Assembly: GCF_900105595.1 (NCBI RefSeq)
Contig: NZ_LT629784.1
Location: forward strand, 1,612,001 to 1,676,000
DNA: 64,000 bases
DNA from: Stappia sp. ES.058
Lineage (GTDB): Bacteria; Pseudomonadota; Alphaproteobacteria; Rhizobiales; Stappiaceae
Direction: 5' to 3'
How positions within the stretch are numbered: the stretch's first letter is position 1; each line of letters starts with the position of its first letter. This document shows, piece after piece, positions 9,040-16,624 of the stretch. Made by a program: the position numbers and the translations under genes. The notes beneath the pieces were generated by a model, which did not search any database, was not told the origin of the DNA, and worked only from the letters and a program-made list of their open reading frames with translations.

Positions 9040-9939
9040 TCAGGCGAGATGCGGGATCTCGATGATCTGGAGCAGGTTCCGGTCGGTATTGGTCTCACCG
9101 TTTGCCAGGCGTTCGGCGAGGATCAGGTCGCGCGCGGCATCGGCGTGGGTGCTGCCGACGACGAGCACATTCGGCTTGACCCCGAGCGGCCGGCCCGCCT
9201 CGTTCTTCAGGTCCATCATGGCCCTTCGTGCCGCGCGCAGGTTGTCCTTGGTGAGGTCGGCTTTCGACGCAAAGGCCATCTGCCAGAACCCGAAGCCGGC
9301 CGCCGCGCGTCCATCGACGCCATAGGTGAACTTGTCCTGGTCGAACACGCGGTCGGAGGTCTTGGGATCGTCCTTGCGCACGAAGCGGTATTCGCGGCGC
9401 TTCTGGTAGATCAGCGGCTTCAAAGCCCGCGTCGTGTCCATCAAGTACCAGGGCACGCCGGCGCCGGCCTGCATGTTGGAGACGGACACTTCCTTGCGCG
9501 TCTCCGGGTCGATCACAGGGTGATCGGTGTCGAAGAAGGGCTGCCCGTCGTAGCACTCCGCCTCGAAGGCCTGGTCGAGCATTTCGAAGACGAGTTCGTC
9601 CGGATGCGCTGCGGCCGAACGGCCCATCTCCGTGAAGAGCGGCGAGTACATCCCGTACTGGTCATCGCTGATATCGTCGGCCTCGACCTCGACCGTGCCC
9701 TCGAACTTGCGGTTTCGGATCGTATAGCGGTGCGTCGCCATCGTTTCATAGACGCGCGAGCCGATCCATTCCCGCAGCTTCGGGAACTTGCCGAGCCACG
9801 CATAGGAGTTTTCGCGCGTGGAAGAGGTGATCATGGTCGCGATCTGCGGCCAGTACGGCTTCACCTCCGCGAAGCCGTTTTGATAGGCGCGGGAAAACCC
9901 GCGAAAGAGATCGTCGAGAGATTGCTGGTCAATGATCAT
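9040..9939 (-). CDS. Major head subunit (Mu gpT-like)
   Basis: The product is 299 aa from ATG 9939, MIIDQQSLDDLFRGFSRAYQ. Family features are the N-terminal helix, TSSTRENSYAWLGKFPKLRE, WIGSRVYETMATHRYTIRNR, and the central FFDTDHPVIDPE. These place it in the Mu gpT major capsid family (HK97 fold). It lies downstream of the protease and a small decoration-like gene, as in Mu. The longer open frame extending to 10,485 does not look coding. Confidence 0.93.
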   Translation of the reverse strand: MIIDQQSLDDLFRGFSRAYQNGFAEVKPYWPQIATMITSSTRENSYAWLGKFPKLREWIGSRVYETMATHRYTIRNRKFEGTVEVEADDISDDQYGMYSPLFTEMGRSAAAHPDELVFEMLDQAFEAECYDGQPFFDTDHPVIDPETRKEVSVSNMQAGAGVPWYLMDTTRALKPLIYQKRREYRFVRKDDPKTSDRVFDQDKFTYGVDGRAAAGFGFWQMAFASKADLTKDNLRAARRAMMDLKNEAGRPLGVKPNVLVVGSTHADAARDLILAERLANGETNTDRNLLQIIEIPHLA

Positions 9940-9989
9940 CGGATGCGGTCCTTGCGGAGAAGATGAAATCGGTCGGCGGTGCCGGGCTT

Positions 9990-10391
9990 TTAGATCTCGA
10001 CCCAGACGCCGGCGGGGTCGACGGCGACAACGCGGCCGGCGGACGAACGTGTGCCCGTGCCGTCGGTCCTGGCGACCGTCTCGTCGTCGACGATGAAGCA
10101 GGTCGTGCCGACGTCGGCCTGGGCGACCGGATCGGCGTCGAGATTGTCGAACTGGAAAGCGCGTTTGCGCAGGATTTCGATCCGGGCTTCGCCGGCAGCA
10201 CCTTCGGTGTTGTCGACGGTGCGCTCCGCGCGCCCCAACGCGATCAACCCGGTTGCCGTGCGCCCCGGCCTGGCGAACCCGGCCTCGAGCACGACGAGCG
10301 ATCCGGCGAGGATCTTCACGCCGGCCGCGACCGGGTGGCTTTCGCGCTCGGGCAGGCGCATGCGGGTCTGACGTTCCTTGATGAGGGCCAT
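9990..10391 (-). CDS. Small head protein between protease and capsid (decoration-like)
   Basis: The product has 133 aa beginning MALIKERQTRMRLPERESHP. It is beta-rich, with VAAGVKILAGSLVVLEAGFA and FIVDDETVARTDGTGTRS. In Mu-like phages the gene at this position often encodes a decoration or stabilisation protein. It is co-oriented and evenly spaced with the protease and capsid genes. The function is inferred from location. Confidence 0.7.
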   Translation of the reverse strand: MALIKERQTRMRLPERESHPVAAGVKILAGSLVVLEAGFARPGRTATGLIALGRAERTVDNTEGAAGEARIEILRKRAFQFDNLDADPVAQADVGTTCFIVDDETVARTDGTGTRSSAGRVVAVDPAGVWVEI

Positions 10392-10447
10392 GAGATGGAT
10401 CTCCGGTCGGGCGCGGCGCGCCGTGGGTCAAAGGGCTGCGGCGCGCC

Positions 10448-11446
10448 TCAGGCGGTCGCGGCGTATTCCTCGTCGGACAAGCCAAGCTTCGAGGCGATGC
10501 TGCGCTGCTGATCGGTGAGCGCGGTCTTGCCGGCCGCCGGGTCCTTGTCGTCGAGATCGGACGGCTTTCCGATCACCGGCAGGGTTCCGACCAGATCCTT
10601 GAAGCGATCAAGGCCGCCCTCCTGGGCGCAAAGGGCGCGGTAGTGCTCGCGCGAAGCCGGGGCGATCTTGCCGCCCTTCACGGCATCCTCGATCGCCGCA
10701 TTCACGTCCGCCTCGCGGATCTTCGCCTGTTCGGCGGCAAGCGCCGTCTCGGCCGTATCGGCGCGGGCGATCGCCTGGTCGTAATCGGCGCGCGGAACGA
10801 AGCGCTCGATGTCCGGCGCACTCGCGGCGGCCGTCGCTGTCTGGTGCTCGGTCTTGAGGCGTTCGACAGCGGCGAGGATGTTGTCGATCGAAGCGCCGGC
10901 ATCAAGGCCGAGCGCGCGGCAAAGGGCTGTGAGGTCCATGGAGGTCTCCGGGAGGTTGGAGGGAGCATCGGGAGAAGCGGGATCTTCGGCGCGCGACAGC
11001 GCTGCCATGCGCAGCGCCGGGCGATTGACCAGGCCGGCACCGGCAATGCGGAGGATTTCGCCGGTCTTGGAATGCAGAAACTCGGGCGACAAAAAGCGGT
11101 ACTCGCGTGCCGCGATCATGGCGGCGGCCTTGTCGGTCCACTCGACCGCGCCCCAAAGCGCACCGTCGCGGATCTCCATCGCGGTGATCCAGCCGGCCGC
11201 CGGCGCGGTTTCGCCTTTCGGCGCGCGGTGCGCCTGGCCGTGTTCATAGTCGATCGGGAGCGGCGCGCCGTTTGCCTTGAAGGCGGCGATCACAGCTTGA
11301 GGATCGGACAGGCGCCAGCGCCGGCCGTCGCGGGCAACCAGCTCCGGCCCTGCGGGCAAGAGCTGCACCCATGCGGGCGCCGCCGAACCGGTGTCGGAGG
11401 CGATGGAGGTTGTCGAAAAAAGGGCGGTTGCGGTTCGCGTCGTCAT
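10448..11446 (-). CDS. Mu-like prophage protease/scaffold (gpI-like)
   Basis: The product is 332 aa from ATG 11446, MTTRTATALFSTTSIASDTG. The N-terminal half carries PLPIDYEHGQ, then APAAGWITAMEIRDGALWGA and YRFLSPEF, the core of the Mu I protease family that matures the capsid. The C-terminal half is helical and Glu/Ala-rich (TAETALAAEQAKIREADVNA), as expected of a scaffold. It is the first gene after the inserted island. A dyad at 11,484-11,498 lies about 37 bp upstream of its start. Confidence 0.9.
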   Translation of the reverse strand: MTTRTATALFSTTSIASDTGSAAPAWVQLLPAGPELVARDGRRWRLSDPQAVIAAFKANGAPLPIDYEHGQAHRAPKGETAPAAGWITAMEIRDGALWGAVEWTDKAAAMIAAREYRFLSPEFLHSKTGEILRIAGAGLVNRPALRMAALSRAEDPASPDAPSNLPETSMDLTALCRALGLDAGASIDNILAAVERLKTEHQTATAAASAPDIERFVPRADYDQAIARADTAETALAAEQAKIREADVNAAIEDAVKGGKIAPASREHYRALCAQEGGLDRFKDLVGTLPVIGKPSDLDDKDPAAGKTALTDQQRSIASKLGLSDEEYAATA

Positions 11447-11871
11447 GGGCGACAACGTGCAGGACGTACCGAACACCCGCGCCCCTGACAGTGTCAGGCG
11501 GAGGGTCGCCAGGTCCGGCGGTCAAATCCGGTCGAAAGCGTCACTTCCCCGCTTCAACATCCGCACGATGCAAACCGCACCCGCGCCCCGGCAACAGCTT
11601 CGCCGTTAAAGGGGGTTTAAAGGGGGTAGGACGTGCGTTTGGGGCGTGTGGCGGGGATTGGAAGGCGAAGTGCGACTGGAAACGCCTCGCGGGTCGGAAG
11701 AGACGGGCCGGCTCAGAATATCGAATATCCGGCGACACCACGTCGCGGGAAGCGATCTGTCGCTGCAAGGGTGAGCGAACGACGCTATTGGGACCGGGAG
11801 CGGGCTGGCAGGTATAGCCGGTTGCCTACGAACAGCGGTCATTCAAAGACGTGATCGAGGTGCAGAAGTCT
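11447..11871. other. Intergenic region between island and head operon
   Basis: About 425 bp without a convincing gene. It holds the dyad at 11,484-11,498, a G-rich direct repeat (taaaggggg twice, about 11,606-11,628) and a tandem heptamer GAATATC at 11,716-11,729. Open frames here have basic, low-complexity translations typical of non-coding GC-rich DNA. It probably contains the left island boundary and a late promoter for the protease operon. Confidence 0.5.
11484..11498. promoter_or_regulatory. Dyad CCTGACA-N-TGTCAGG upstream of head operon
   Basis: A near-perfect palindrome with 7-bp arms around one base lies about 37 bp upstream of the protease start. The same core (CTGACA-N-TGTCAG) occurs at 24,274-24,286 upstream of the lysis operon and is found in no other intergenic region that I inspected. 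Position suggests a binding site for the phage late activator (Mor/C-like). That role is inference. Confidence 0.5.
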
Positions 11872-12207
11872 TCACTCGCACCAGTGAATGCGTCCAGTTC
11901 GGACCCAAAAGTGTGACCTGCAACCTGTGTTGCGCCATACTGAAGGGTGAAGTGTTGGGCGGCCTTGAGCATCGGTGGAAAATGACCACTGGGGCTTGGC
12001 CTCGGGGATAACCATGAGTTCGATGGTTGCACCACACCCGCACGGGCAGCGCATGCCAACGCTCAAATCATCGCCGTCGTCTCGAAGGAGCACAAGGTTC
12101 CGTATTGGAAGGGGGTTCGGGAGGACATCGCTGTCCACTTCGATCAGTCGTCTTGCTGGGCCATGTTGATCCCATAGCCGCCTAAGCCAGGCAATTATCG
12201 GATTCAT
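11872..12207 (-). CDS. DUF6527 family protein, probable zinc-binding partner of the Ubl system
   Basis: The product has 111 aa with a dense set of potential zinc ligands: CPCGCG at residues 54-59, H87 (TLHPSVW), C96 and H99 (GCRSHF), H108 and C110 (IHWC). This pattern matches DUF6527, a small family repeatedly encoded beside multi-ubiquitin and ThiF genes. It overlaps the E1-JAB gene by 4 bp (ATGA at 12,204-12,207), so it is the third gene of that operon. It could be a treble-clef-like E3 or adaptor. That role is inference; the overlap and ligands are seen. Confidence 0.8.
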   Translation of the reverse strand: MNPIIAWLRRLWDQHGPARRLIEVDSDVLPNPLPIRNLVLLRDDGDDLSVGMRCPCGCGATIELMVIPEAKPQWSFSTDAQGRPTLHPSVWRNTGCRSHFWVRTGRIHWCE

Positions 12208-13598
12208 GCGGAGTTCTCCAAATCTACCAACCCGGGCAGGCCGATCAAAGGCTCATGCGCGCCACGACCTAGAAGCGCGTTCTCTGACATCGGGAATGAA
12301 TCTTCGCCGAGGTAACATTCTTCCGGATCTGACAGGCTGAAAGTGGTCCGGGCATAGTCGCGGTTTGGCTCGTGGCGAATGGCGAACGCCCGCGCCAGAA
12401 ACTCGTTTGCAACTGCAGATGCGGCCCGCATGTTAAGCGTGATGACCGAAGGTGTTTCTTCGATCATTCCCTTGATATAACCAGCGGACAATTCGGCGTC
12501 GAAACCCTCTGGATCATGTTGCCGGAGATACTCGGCTCGCAGCCCCTCTTGGGTGTAGACCCCGCGGTCCCCCAGCGTCGCGCCGCCGGGTTGAACATAG
12601 TCGATGCGACCACATACGTCGATGATTTCGACAATGCCGTCATCGTTGTGCGTCGGGATCGTTACACCCACATCGAACAGTGGCAACACAAACGCCGACG
12701 AAATCAGATCGAGAACCTGACGACCTTCCTGACTGTCGACGCAGCTGAACAACACGTCGCATTGACCGGCAGCAATGACGGCATCGCGGTTGTTTATCGC
12801 AGCATTGATCGGCACGGCTACTCCTGTGCCGCGATATGTCTCAATTGCGGAGGCGAAGATATCGACCTTCGGACGGCGAAGTTCTGCGTCTGCCAGGCCC
12901 GAATTCAGGATACGGTTAAGGTTCTTGCGCTCAATGACATCAAAGTCGATCAGGACAATCTTGCCGAAACCAAGACGAGCCAATTGTTCCGCGACGATAG
13001 AGCCGGTGCCTGAAACTCCTACTACGGCTGCAGACATGAATGATAGTTCACGGGTCATCTGGCTGGTGAATGCCATTGATGGTTTATCAAGGCGACCATT
13101 CTTAATTGCGCTATCCCAAAAATATAGGATGTCATCTCCGGAAACGGTTACCAAGTCGACAGGCGTCTTGTTCATCTCAAAATCATAGAGCCTCGCCCGT
13201 ACGGCTCCGTCAGGAGTCATGATGGCCGACCCATGTCGCTTCCCAATAGCGTGAAAGAGGCCAGGGATGACCTTCAAGTCGCTGCTGTCATCAAGAGATG
13301 AAAAGTCCAGCCACCCACCAGGATGGGAATGCAGTAACAAAATAGTGAGTCCTTGCTCCTCCGCTGCGTCGATGGCATCTTCGATGTAGCGGCCAGGCCA
13401 ATTGATAAAATCTGGCAAGCGCTTGCAATCACAGTGCGGAACCAAAATCTCTCGCTGAACGATCAGTCGGTCACGTGGCGCGGGAGAAGCTGAGCAAATC
13501 AATATTGCGGCAGCTTCTTTGCCGTCGCCCGGGAAGAGATGGCGCATGAGAGACGCGTGAGTGACCCCAGCAAATGCGAGTGTCGTCTGCGGCATCAT
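12204..13598 (-). CDS. JAB peptidase - E1-like ThiF adenylyltransferase fusion
   Basis: The product is 464 aa from ATG 13598, overlapping the upstream Ubl gene by 4 bp. The N-terminal JAB/JAMM domain (about 1-150) shows HSHP at 90-93 and S100 and D103, which is the full H-x-H-x7-S-x2-D zinc motif of deubiquitinase-like peptidases. The C-terminal E1/ThiF domain (about 180-410) shows the nucleotide loop GVSGTGS (194-200), the acidic IDFD (217-220) and NLNRI (226-230). The segment after VQPGG (335-339), where ThiF relatives often have a Cys-x2-Cys pair, reads ATLGDRG. C280, C286 and C329 are present, but none is an obvious thioester cysteine. It would adenylate and process the Ubl partner. Fusion of the activating and deconjugating enzymes in one chain is characteristic of some bacterial Ubl operons. 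Confidence 0.88.
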   Translation of the reverse strand: MMPQTTLAFAGVTHASLMRHLFPGDGKEAAAILICSASPAPRDRLIVQREILVPHCDCKRLPDFINWPGRYIEDAIDAAEEQGLTILLLHSHPGGWLDFSSLDDSSDLKVIPGLFHAIGKRHGSAIMTPDGAVRARLYDFEMNKTPVDLVTVSGDDILYFWDSAIKNGRLDKPSMAFTSQMTRELSFMSAAVVGVSGTGSIVAEQLARLGFGKIVLIDFDVIERKNLNRILNSGLADAELRRPKVDIFASAIETYRGTGVAVPINAAINNRDAVIAAGQCDVLFSCVDSQEGRQVLDLISSAFVLPLFDVGVTIPTHNDDGIVEIIDVCGRIDYVQPGGATLGDRGVYTQEGLRAEYLRQHDPEGFDAELSAGYIKGMIEETPSVITLNMRAASAVANEFLARAFAIRHEPNRDYARTTFSLSDPEECYLGEDSFPMSENALLGRGAHEPLIGLPGLVDLENSA

Positions 13599-14701
13599 TG
13601 TCCAACTTCCTTGGCAAATGCCGATTCCACAATCGCCAAGTGGGTGACCACATTGTCGGTTTCCGGGTTCCACTTTGATCCCGGGCCGCGGTGACGTGAC
13701 CAGCGCTGGAAGATGAGGCCGCGGATGGTTTCCGTCGCCTGTGTGGCCGGAATAGTACCACCAGACCTAAGATTGAGGGCAGGGTGGGCATAAAACATGT
13801 CGATCTGGACCTGCGGGTAAGTGGGCAAGATCTGGATCGCTAAAGTGATCGTGAGGACGTTGTAGCCCGGGGGCACAGGAAACTCGTAGATGATGAGCCA
13901 ACGGCCGGCGGAATCAGTCTCCCAACGCAAGCCCAGGCTATCGAGATACTCTACATCGACGGCTTGCAGAGCGAAGTCACGGCGGGGTGCAGGGAGCGCC
14001 TCGCCGTTGTTGACGTCCTTGGCCGTAAGCCGGATCTTTTCGATGCCAGGCGTGGTCAGGTCGATAATGTCGTTGGGCTGAAGCTGACGCTTCGGCTTGC
14101 CCTGGACTTTCAGGATCATGATCCAGGCGTTGGGATCGAAGTTCGCCTGTGCCATGGCGTCCGCCGCCGAGATGTTCGGCAGAGTGGAAATGACGGTCTT
14201 GCCCTGGACATTGAGCTTCCAAACCTTCGGTTTGCGGCTCTTGAATTCCTCGACACCCTTTCCTTTGATCTTGATAACATCCATGTCCTGCACCAGCAGA
14301 TCAGGCTCGTCTTCCCGTTCCAGGTAGATGACTTTATCGGCATCAATCCTGCCCAGCTTGCGAACTACGGCGCCAGAGATGACGTCGGCGGGCCAGTCGA
14401 TGGTCTCGTCATTGATCGTGATGCGGTTGGTGCTGGCGCTCACTGCTACGATGAACTTGTGGCTTTTGTTCAGGTCAGCCTCTTCCTGGACGCGGATGTC
14501 TTCCAGATCACCGTCACGCTGCTGCTGCAGAACATACGCATGCTGGTCAGCATTGAAGCCAGCAACCTTGGCAATCTTTCCGCCGGTCGGTGAGTCTGTC
14601 TCGACGTCGACACGGCGGAAGATAAGGTCCGTCCCGGCGATTTCGATAATGGTGGTATTTTTGCCGTGGCTCAACACGGCGGTGCTTTCTTTTGCGCTCA
14701 T
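13595..14701 (-). CDS. Multi-ubiquitin-like protein with C-terminal E2-like domain
   Basis: The product is 368 aa from ATG 14701, with GAGGGC six bases upstream. Three beta-grasp (Ubl) units are apparent at about 22-88, 92-158 and 160-227. Each has the strand-turn-helix pattern and ends in a D-I/D-V-I strand (for example DMDVIKIKG, PNDIIDLTT). Residues about 230-368 fit the bacterial E2-like family linked to multi-ubiquitin proteins: LGLRWETD, VPPGYNVLTI, LPTYPQVQIDMFY, FQRWSRHR, KWNPETDN. The whole protein contains no cysteine, so no canonical E2 thioester can form. No Ubl unit ends at a free C-terminal Gly-Gly. The longer start inside the inverted repeat is rejected. Confidence 0.85.
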   Translation of the reverse strand: MSAKESTAVLSHGKNTTIIEIAGTDLIFRRVDVETDSPTGGKIAKVAGFNADQHAYVLQQQRDGDLEDIRVQEEADLNKSHKFIVAVSASTNRITINDETIDWPADVISGAVVRKLGRIDADKVIYLEREDEPDLLVQDMDVIKIKGKGVEEFKSRKPKVWKLNVQGKTVISTLPNISAADAMAQANFDPNAWIMILKVQGKPKRQLQPNDIIDLTTPGIEKIRLTAKDVNNGEALPAPRRDFALQAVDVEYLDSLGLRWETDSAGRWLIIYEFPVPPGYNVLTITLAIQILPTYPQVQIDMFYAHPALNLRSGGTIPATQATETIRGLIFQRWSRHRGPGSKWNPETDNVVTHLAIVESAFAKEVGQ

Positions 14702-14750
14702 TTTTAAGCCCTCATAGTTGGTTTTCGACGGCGGACCGTCCCTATGATGG

Positions 14751-14815
14751 TTGCGCTCGAGGCTCAGCATTCCGACAAGAAAAAAATGTGTCGGAATGCT
14801 GAGCCTCGAGCGCAA
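14751..14815. repeat. Perfect 27-bp inverted repeat between the divergent island operons
   Basis: The left arm is 14,751-14,777 (starting TTGCGCTCGAGGCTCAGC). The right arm is 14,789-14,815 and is its exact reverse complement. The 11-base spacer is A-rich. Pairing stops at the bases just outside. It lies 50 bp upstream of the multi-Ubl start and 80 bp upstream of the preferred sigma-like start. It could be an operator for the divergent promoters, a hairpin in either leader, or the footprint of a small mobile element. Both strands through it read as a spurious ...MLSLERN..., which explains the false N-terminal extensions of both genes. Confidence 0.9.
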
Positions 14816-14894
14816 CAAAATCGAAGGCCGAGAGGTGGAAAAATGGGAACGCTATAGGCAAGATACGATTTTGCCAGATTCTACGGAGAGCTCT

Positions 14895-15485
14895 GTGGAC
14901 CAAGCTCCAAATTGTTTCAGTGCTGGCGATGCCCGCGAGGCATTCCAGATGCTTACTGATCGCGACCGGGTAAATTTGGCGCGTGTTGCCGATTTTTTGG
15001 CGGGCAAAGACAATCTTGCGTCGGCTGATGAACTGATAAACGAAGCGTACGTCAGGATTTCAACTGGACAGCGACGTTGGAAGCGGACAAAGACATTTCC
15101 GCAGTTTTTTGCGGGCGTCCTGCGAAGTCTGGCCAGTGACAATGCGTTTCTGTCCGACGTTAGAAAGGTCAACAACCTTCACGGTGGCTATGCTGCGTTG
15201 GATGGTGATGACACACTTGCCGTGGAAGCAGTCGATAACTCGATCGAGCTTAAGCAAAAGGCATTGGTTGAGGAGATGTATGCCCATCTTGAGCAGCACT
15301 TCGCCGGCGACAGCGAAATGCAGATGCTGTTAATGGGGGTACAGGACGCGCTCCGTGGCGAAGACCTTAAACGGACCATTGGTGTAGATACCAAGAGGCT
15401 GGCAGCGCTTCGGACAAGATTTAACCGAGAGATAGATAAATTTATCGCTGGGTATCGCGCGAGGGAAGGACAGTCCCATGGCTGA
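14895..15485 (+). CDS. Sigma-factor-like (ECF-type) DNA-binding protein
   Basis: The product is 196 aa from GTG 14895, with GGAG six bases upstream. Earlier starts at 14,751 and 14,796 lie in the inverted repeat. The segment NLARVADFLAGKDNLASADE followed by LINEAYVRISTG and FPQFFAGVLRSLASD resembles sigma-70 region 2. The C-terminal EDLKRTIGVDTKRLAALRTR looks like a region-4 helix-turn-helix. It is co-transcribed with the 122-aa and ImmA/IrrE genes (8-bp overlap). Likely role: promoter-specific activator of the island. It could also be a degenerate sigma acting as a repressor. Confidence 0.68.
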   Translation: MDQAPNCFSAGDAREAFQMLTDRDRVNLARVADFLAGKDNLASADELINEAYVRISTGQRRWKRTKTFPQFFAGVLRSLASDNAFLSDVRKVNNLHGGYAALDGDDTLAVEAVDNSIELKQKALVEEMYAHLEQHFAGDSEMQMLLMGVQDALRGEDLKRTIGVDTKRLAALRTRFNREIDKFIAGYRAREGQSHG

Positions 15486-15846
15486 CCAAAATAAGGATAT
15501 GGTGGATAACCTCATTGAGTTCATTCTGGCCGATGAGGGCCCTGTGCTGGCTGAAGACCAGCCGCTTTTGCAGTTGTTCAACGATGCCATCGCCAACGGG
15601 GAGCAAAAGCTGGCGCGTGAGCGGCTGCAACGGGCCAAGGCTGGTGCAGCCGCAGCGCAGCCGTTGACAGCGACAGTTGTTGATCTTGAAAATGCTCGTC
15701 AGTTGCTGGTTCGTGCAAAGTCCGGCGACACTTCTGCACAGATCACTCTTGCTGCCCGATTTGGCGATGGGACTATCGACGCGGATTTGGACGCCATAGC
15801 GGAAGATATTGCAGAGCTGGAGGCCGATCTCCGTGAAGAGGATTGA
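15478..15846 (+). CDS. Acidic 122-aa protein between sigma-like and ImmA genes
   Basis: The protein begins MADQNKDMVDNLIEFILADE and ends in a strongly acidic helix (DLDAIAEDIAELEADLREED). No helix-turn-helix, signal peptide or membrane segment is visible. A GGAAGGA site precedes the ATG. The start overlaps the sigma-like gene by 8 bp and the end overlaps the ImmA start by 14 bp, so translation is coupled. The position suggests an anti-sigma or regulatory substrate that the metalloprotease could cleave. I do not recognise a family, and this role is inference. Confidence 0.7.
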   Translation: MADQNKDMVDNLIEFILADEGPVLAEDQPLLQLFNDAIANGEQKLARERLQRAKAGAAAAQPLTATVVDLENARQLLVRAKSGDTSAQITLAARFGDGTIDADLDAIAEDIAELEADLREED

Positions 15847-16624
15847 TCCGCTACCAACCAACCTCAAGCCAGATGCTCTGCTCAAATCACTCGGGATATG
15901 CCGTCCGGAGGACATTGATGTCGAGGCTATAGCCTACTTCGCCGGCCTGAAGATCAAGCGTCGCCATCTCAAGAGTTGCGAGGCCATGATTACAGGCATG
16001 GGCGATCGCGGCATCATCTCGGTTCTTCCTGATTCAATGCCGGCTCGGGCTAGGTTCTCCATCGCTCATGAGTTGGGTCACTGGGCGCAACATCGCGGGC
16101 AGACCATAGCGTGTCGATCTACTGATATCGGGAAATTCTCGAAGACCAATAACGTTGAACGAGCCGCCGACCAGTATGCTGCGGATCTTCTGATGCCCTG
16201 GTCGCTTTTCAGAGAGGTCTGCAAACAGCATCACAAGTTGGACCTCAAAGCATTGAAGGCAATTGCAGGCGTATTTCAATGCAGTCTTACGGCCACATTG
16301 ATCCGAGTGATTGACAGTGATCGATATCCAAACCTCATGATGATCCACCATCACGTCAGTGCCGGGCGCAAGTGGTTCAGGGCAGCGAAGAATATCCCTG
16401 GTTTCTGGTTCCCGCGAGATGAGCTGGACGCCGAGAGTTTCGCCTTCGAACTTCTGCACAACCCCCAAGCCCGCGATGAAGGGTTTCCCCGGAAAATAGG
16501 TGCCGACGCTTGGTTCAATACCAAAGGCGCTGATCGTTATGAAATCACCGAGCAGTCGTTTCGGGTGTCTGGGGAAGGTGTGGTGACCATTCTGAAGCTG
16601 CATGAAGCTATGATCGGATATTGA
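15833..16624 (+). CDS. ImmA/IrrE family metallo-endopeptidase
   Basis: The product is 263 aa from GTG 15833, with GGAGG eight bases upstream. The zinc motif HELGH (79-83) sits in RFSIAHELGHW, and the third ligand is probably E109 in NNVERAADQYAADLLMP, which is the standard ImmA/IrrE (M78) pattern. The C-terminal domain of about 140 aa is of unknown fold and could sense a signal. Relatives cleave HTH repressors (ImmA on ImmR, IrrE on DdrO). Here no HTH repressor is adjacent, so the sigma-like or the 122-aa protein is the natural candidate substrate. Confidence 0.85.
   Translation: MKRIDPLPTNLKPDALLKSLGICRPEDIDVEAIAYFAGLKIKRRHLKSCEAMITGMGDRGIISVLPDSMPARARFSIAHELGHWAQHRGQTIACRSTDIGKFSKTNNVERAADQYAADLLMPWSLFREVCKQHHKLDLKALKAIAGVFQCSLTATLIRVIDSDRYPNLMMIHHHVSAGRKWFRAAKNIPGFWFPRDELDAESFAFELLHNPQARDEGFPRKIGADAWFNTKGADRYEITEQSFRVSGEGVVTILKLHEAMIGY

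Noticed and set aside
11371..11817. 148-aa plus-strand and several minus-strand frames upstream of the protease
   Set aside because: Basic, low-complexity, no ribosome site, and overlapping the late-promoter dyad; treated as intergenic.
14702..14894. N-terminal extensions of the multi-Ubl and sigma-like genes into the inverted repeat
   Set aside because: Both read the same palindrome (…MLSLERN…) and have no ribosome sites; better starts are ATG 14701 and GTG 14895.
11872..16624. CBASS or Bil system
   Set aside because: E1, E2-like and JAB proteins also occur in CBASS and Bil, but no CD-NTase or effector is present and the fusion architecture (multi-Ubl/E2, JAB-E1) differs.
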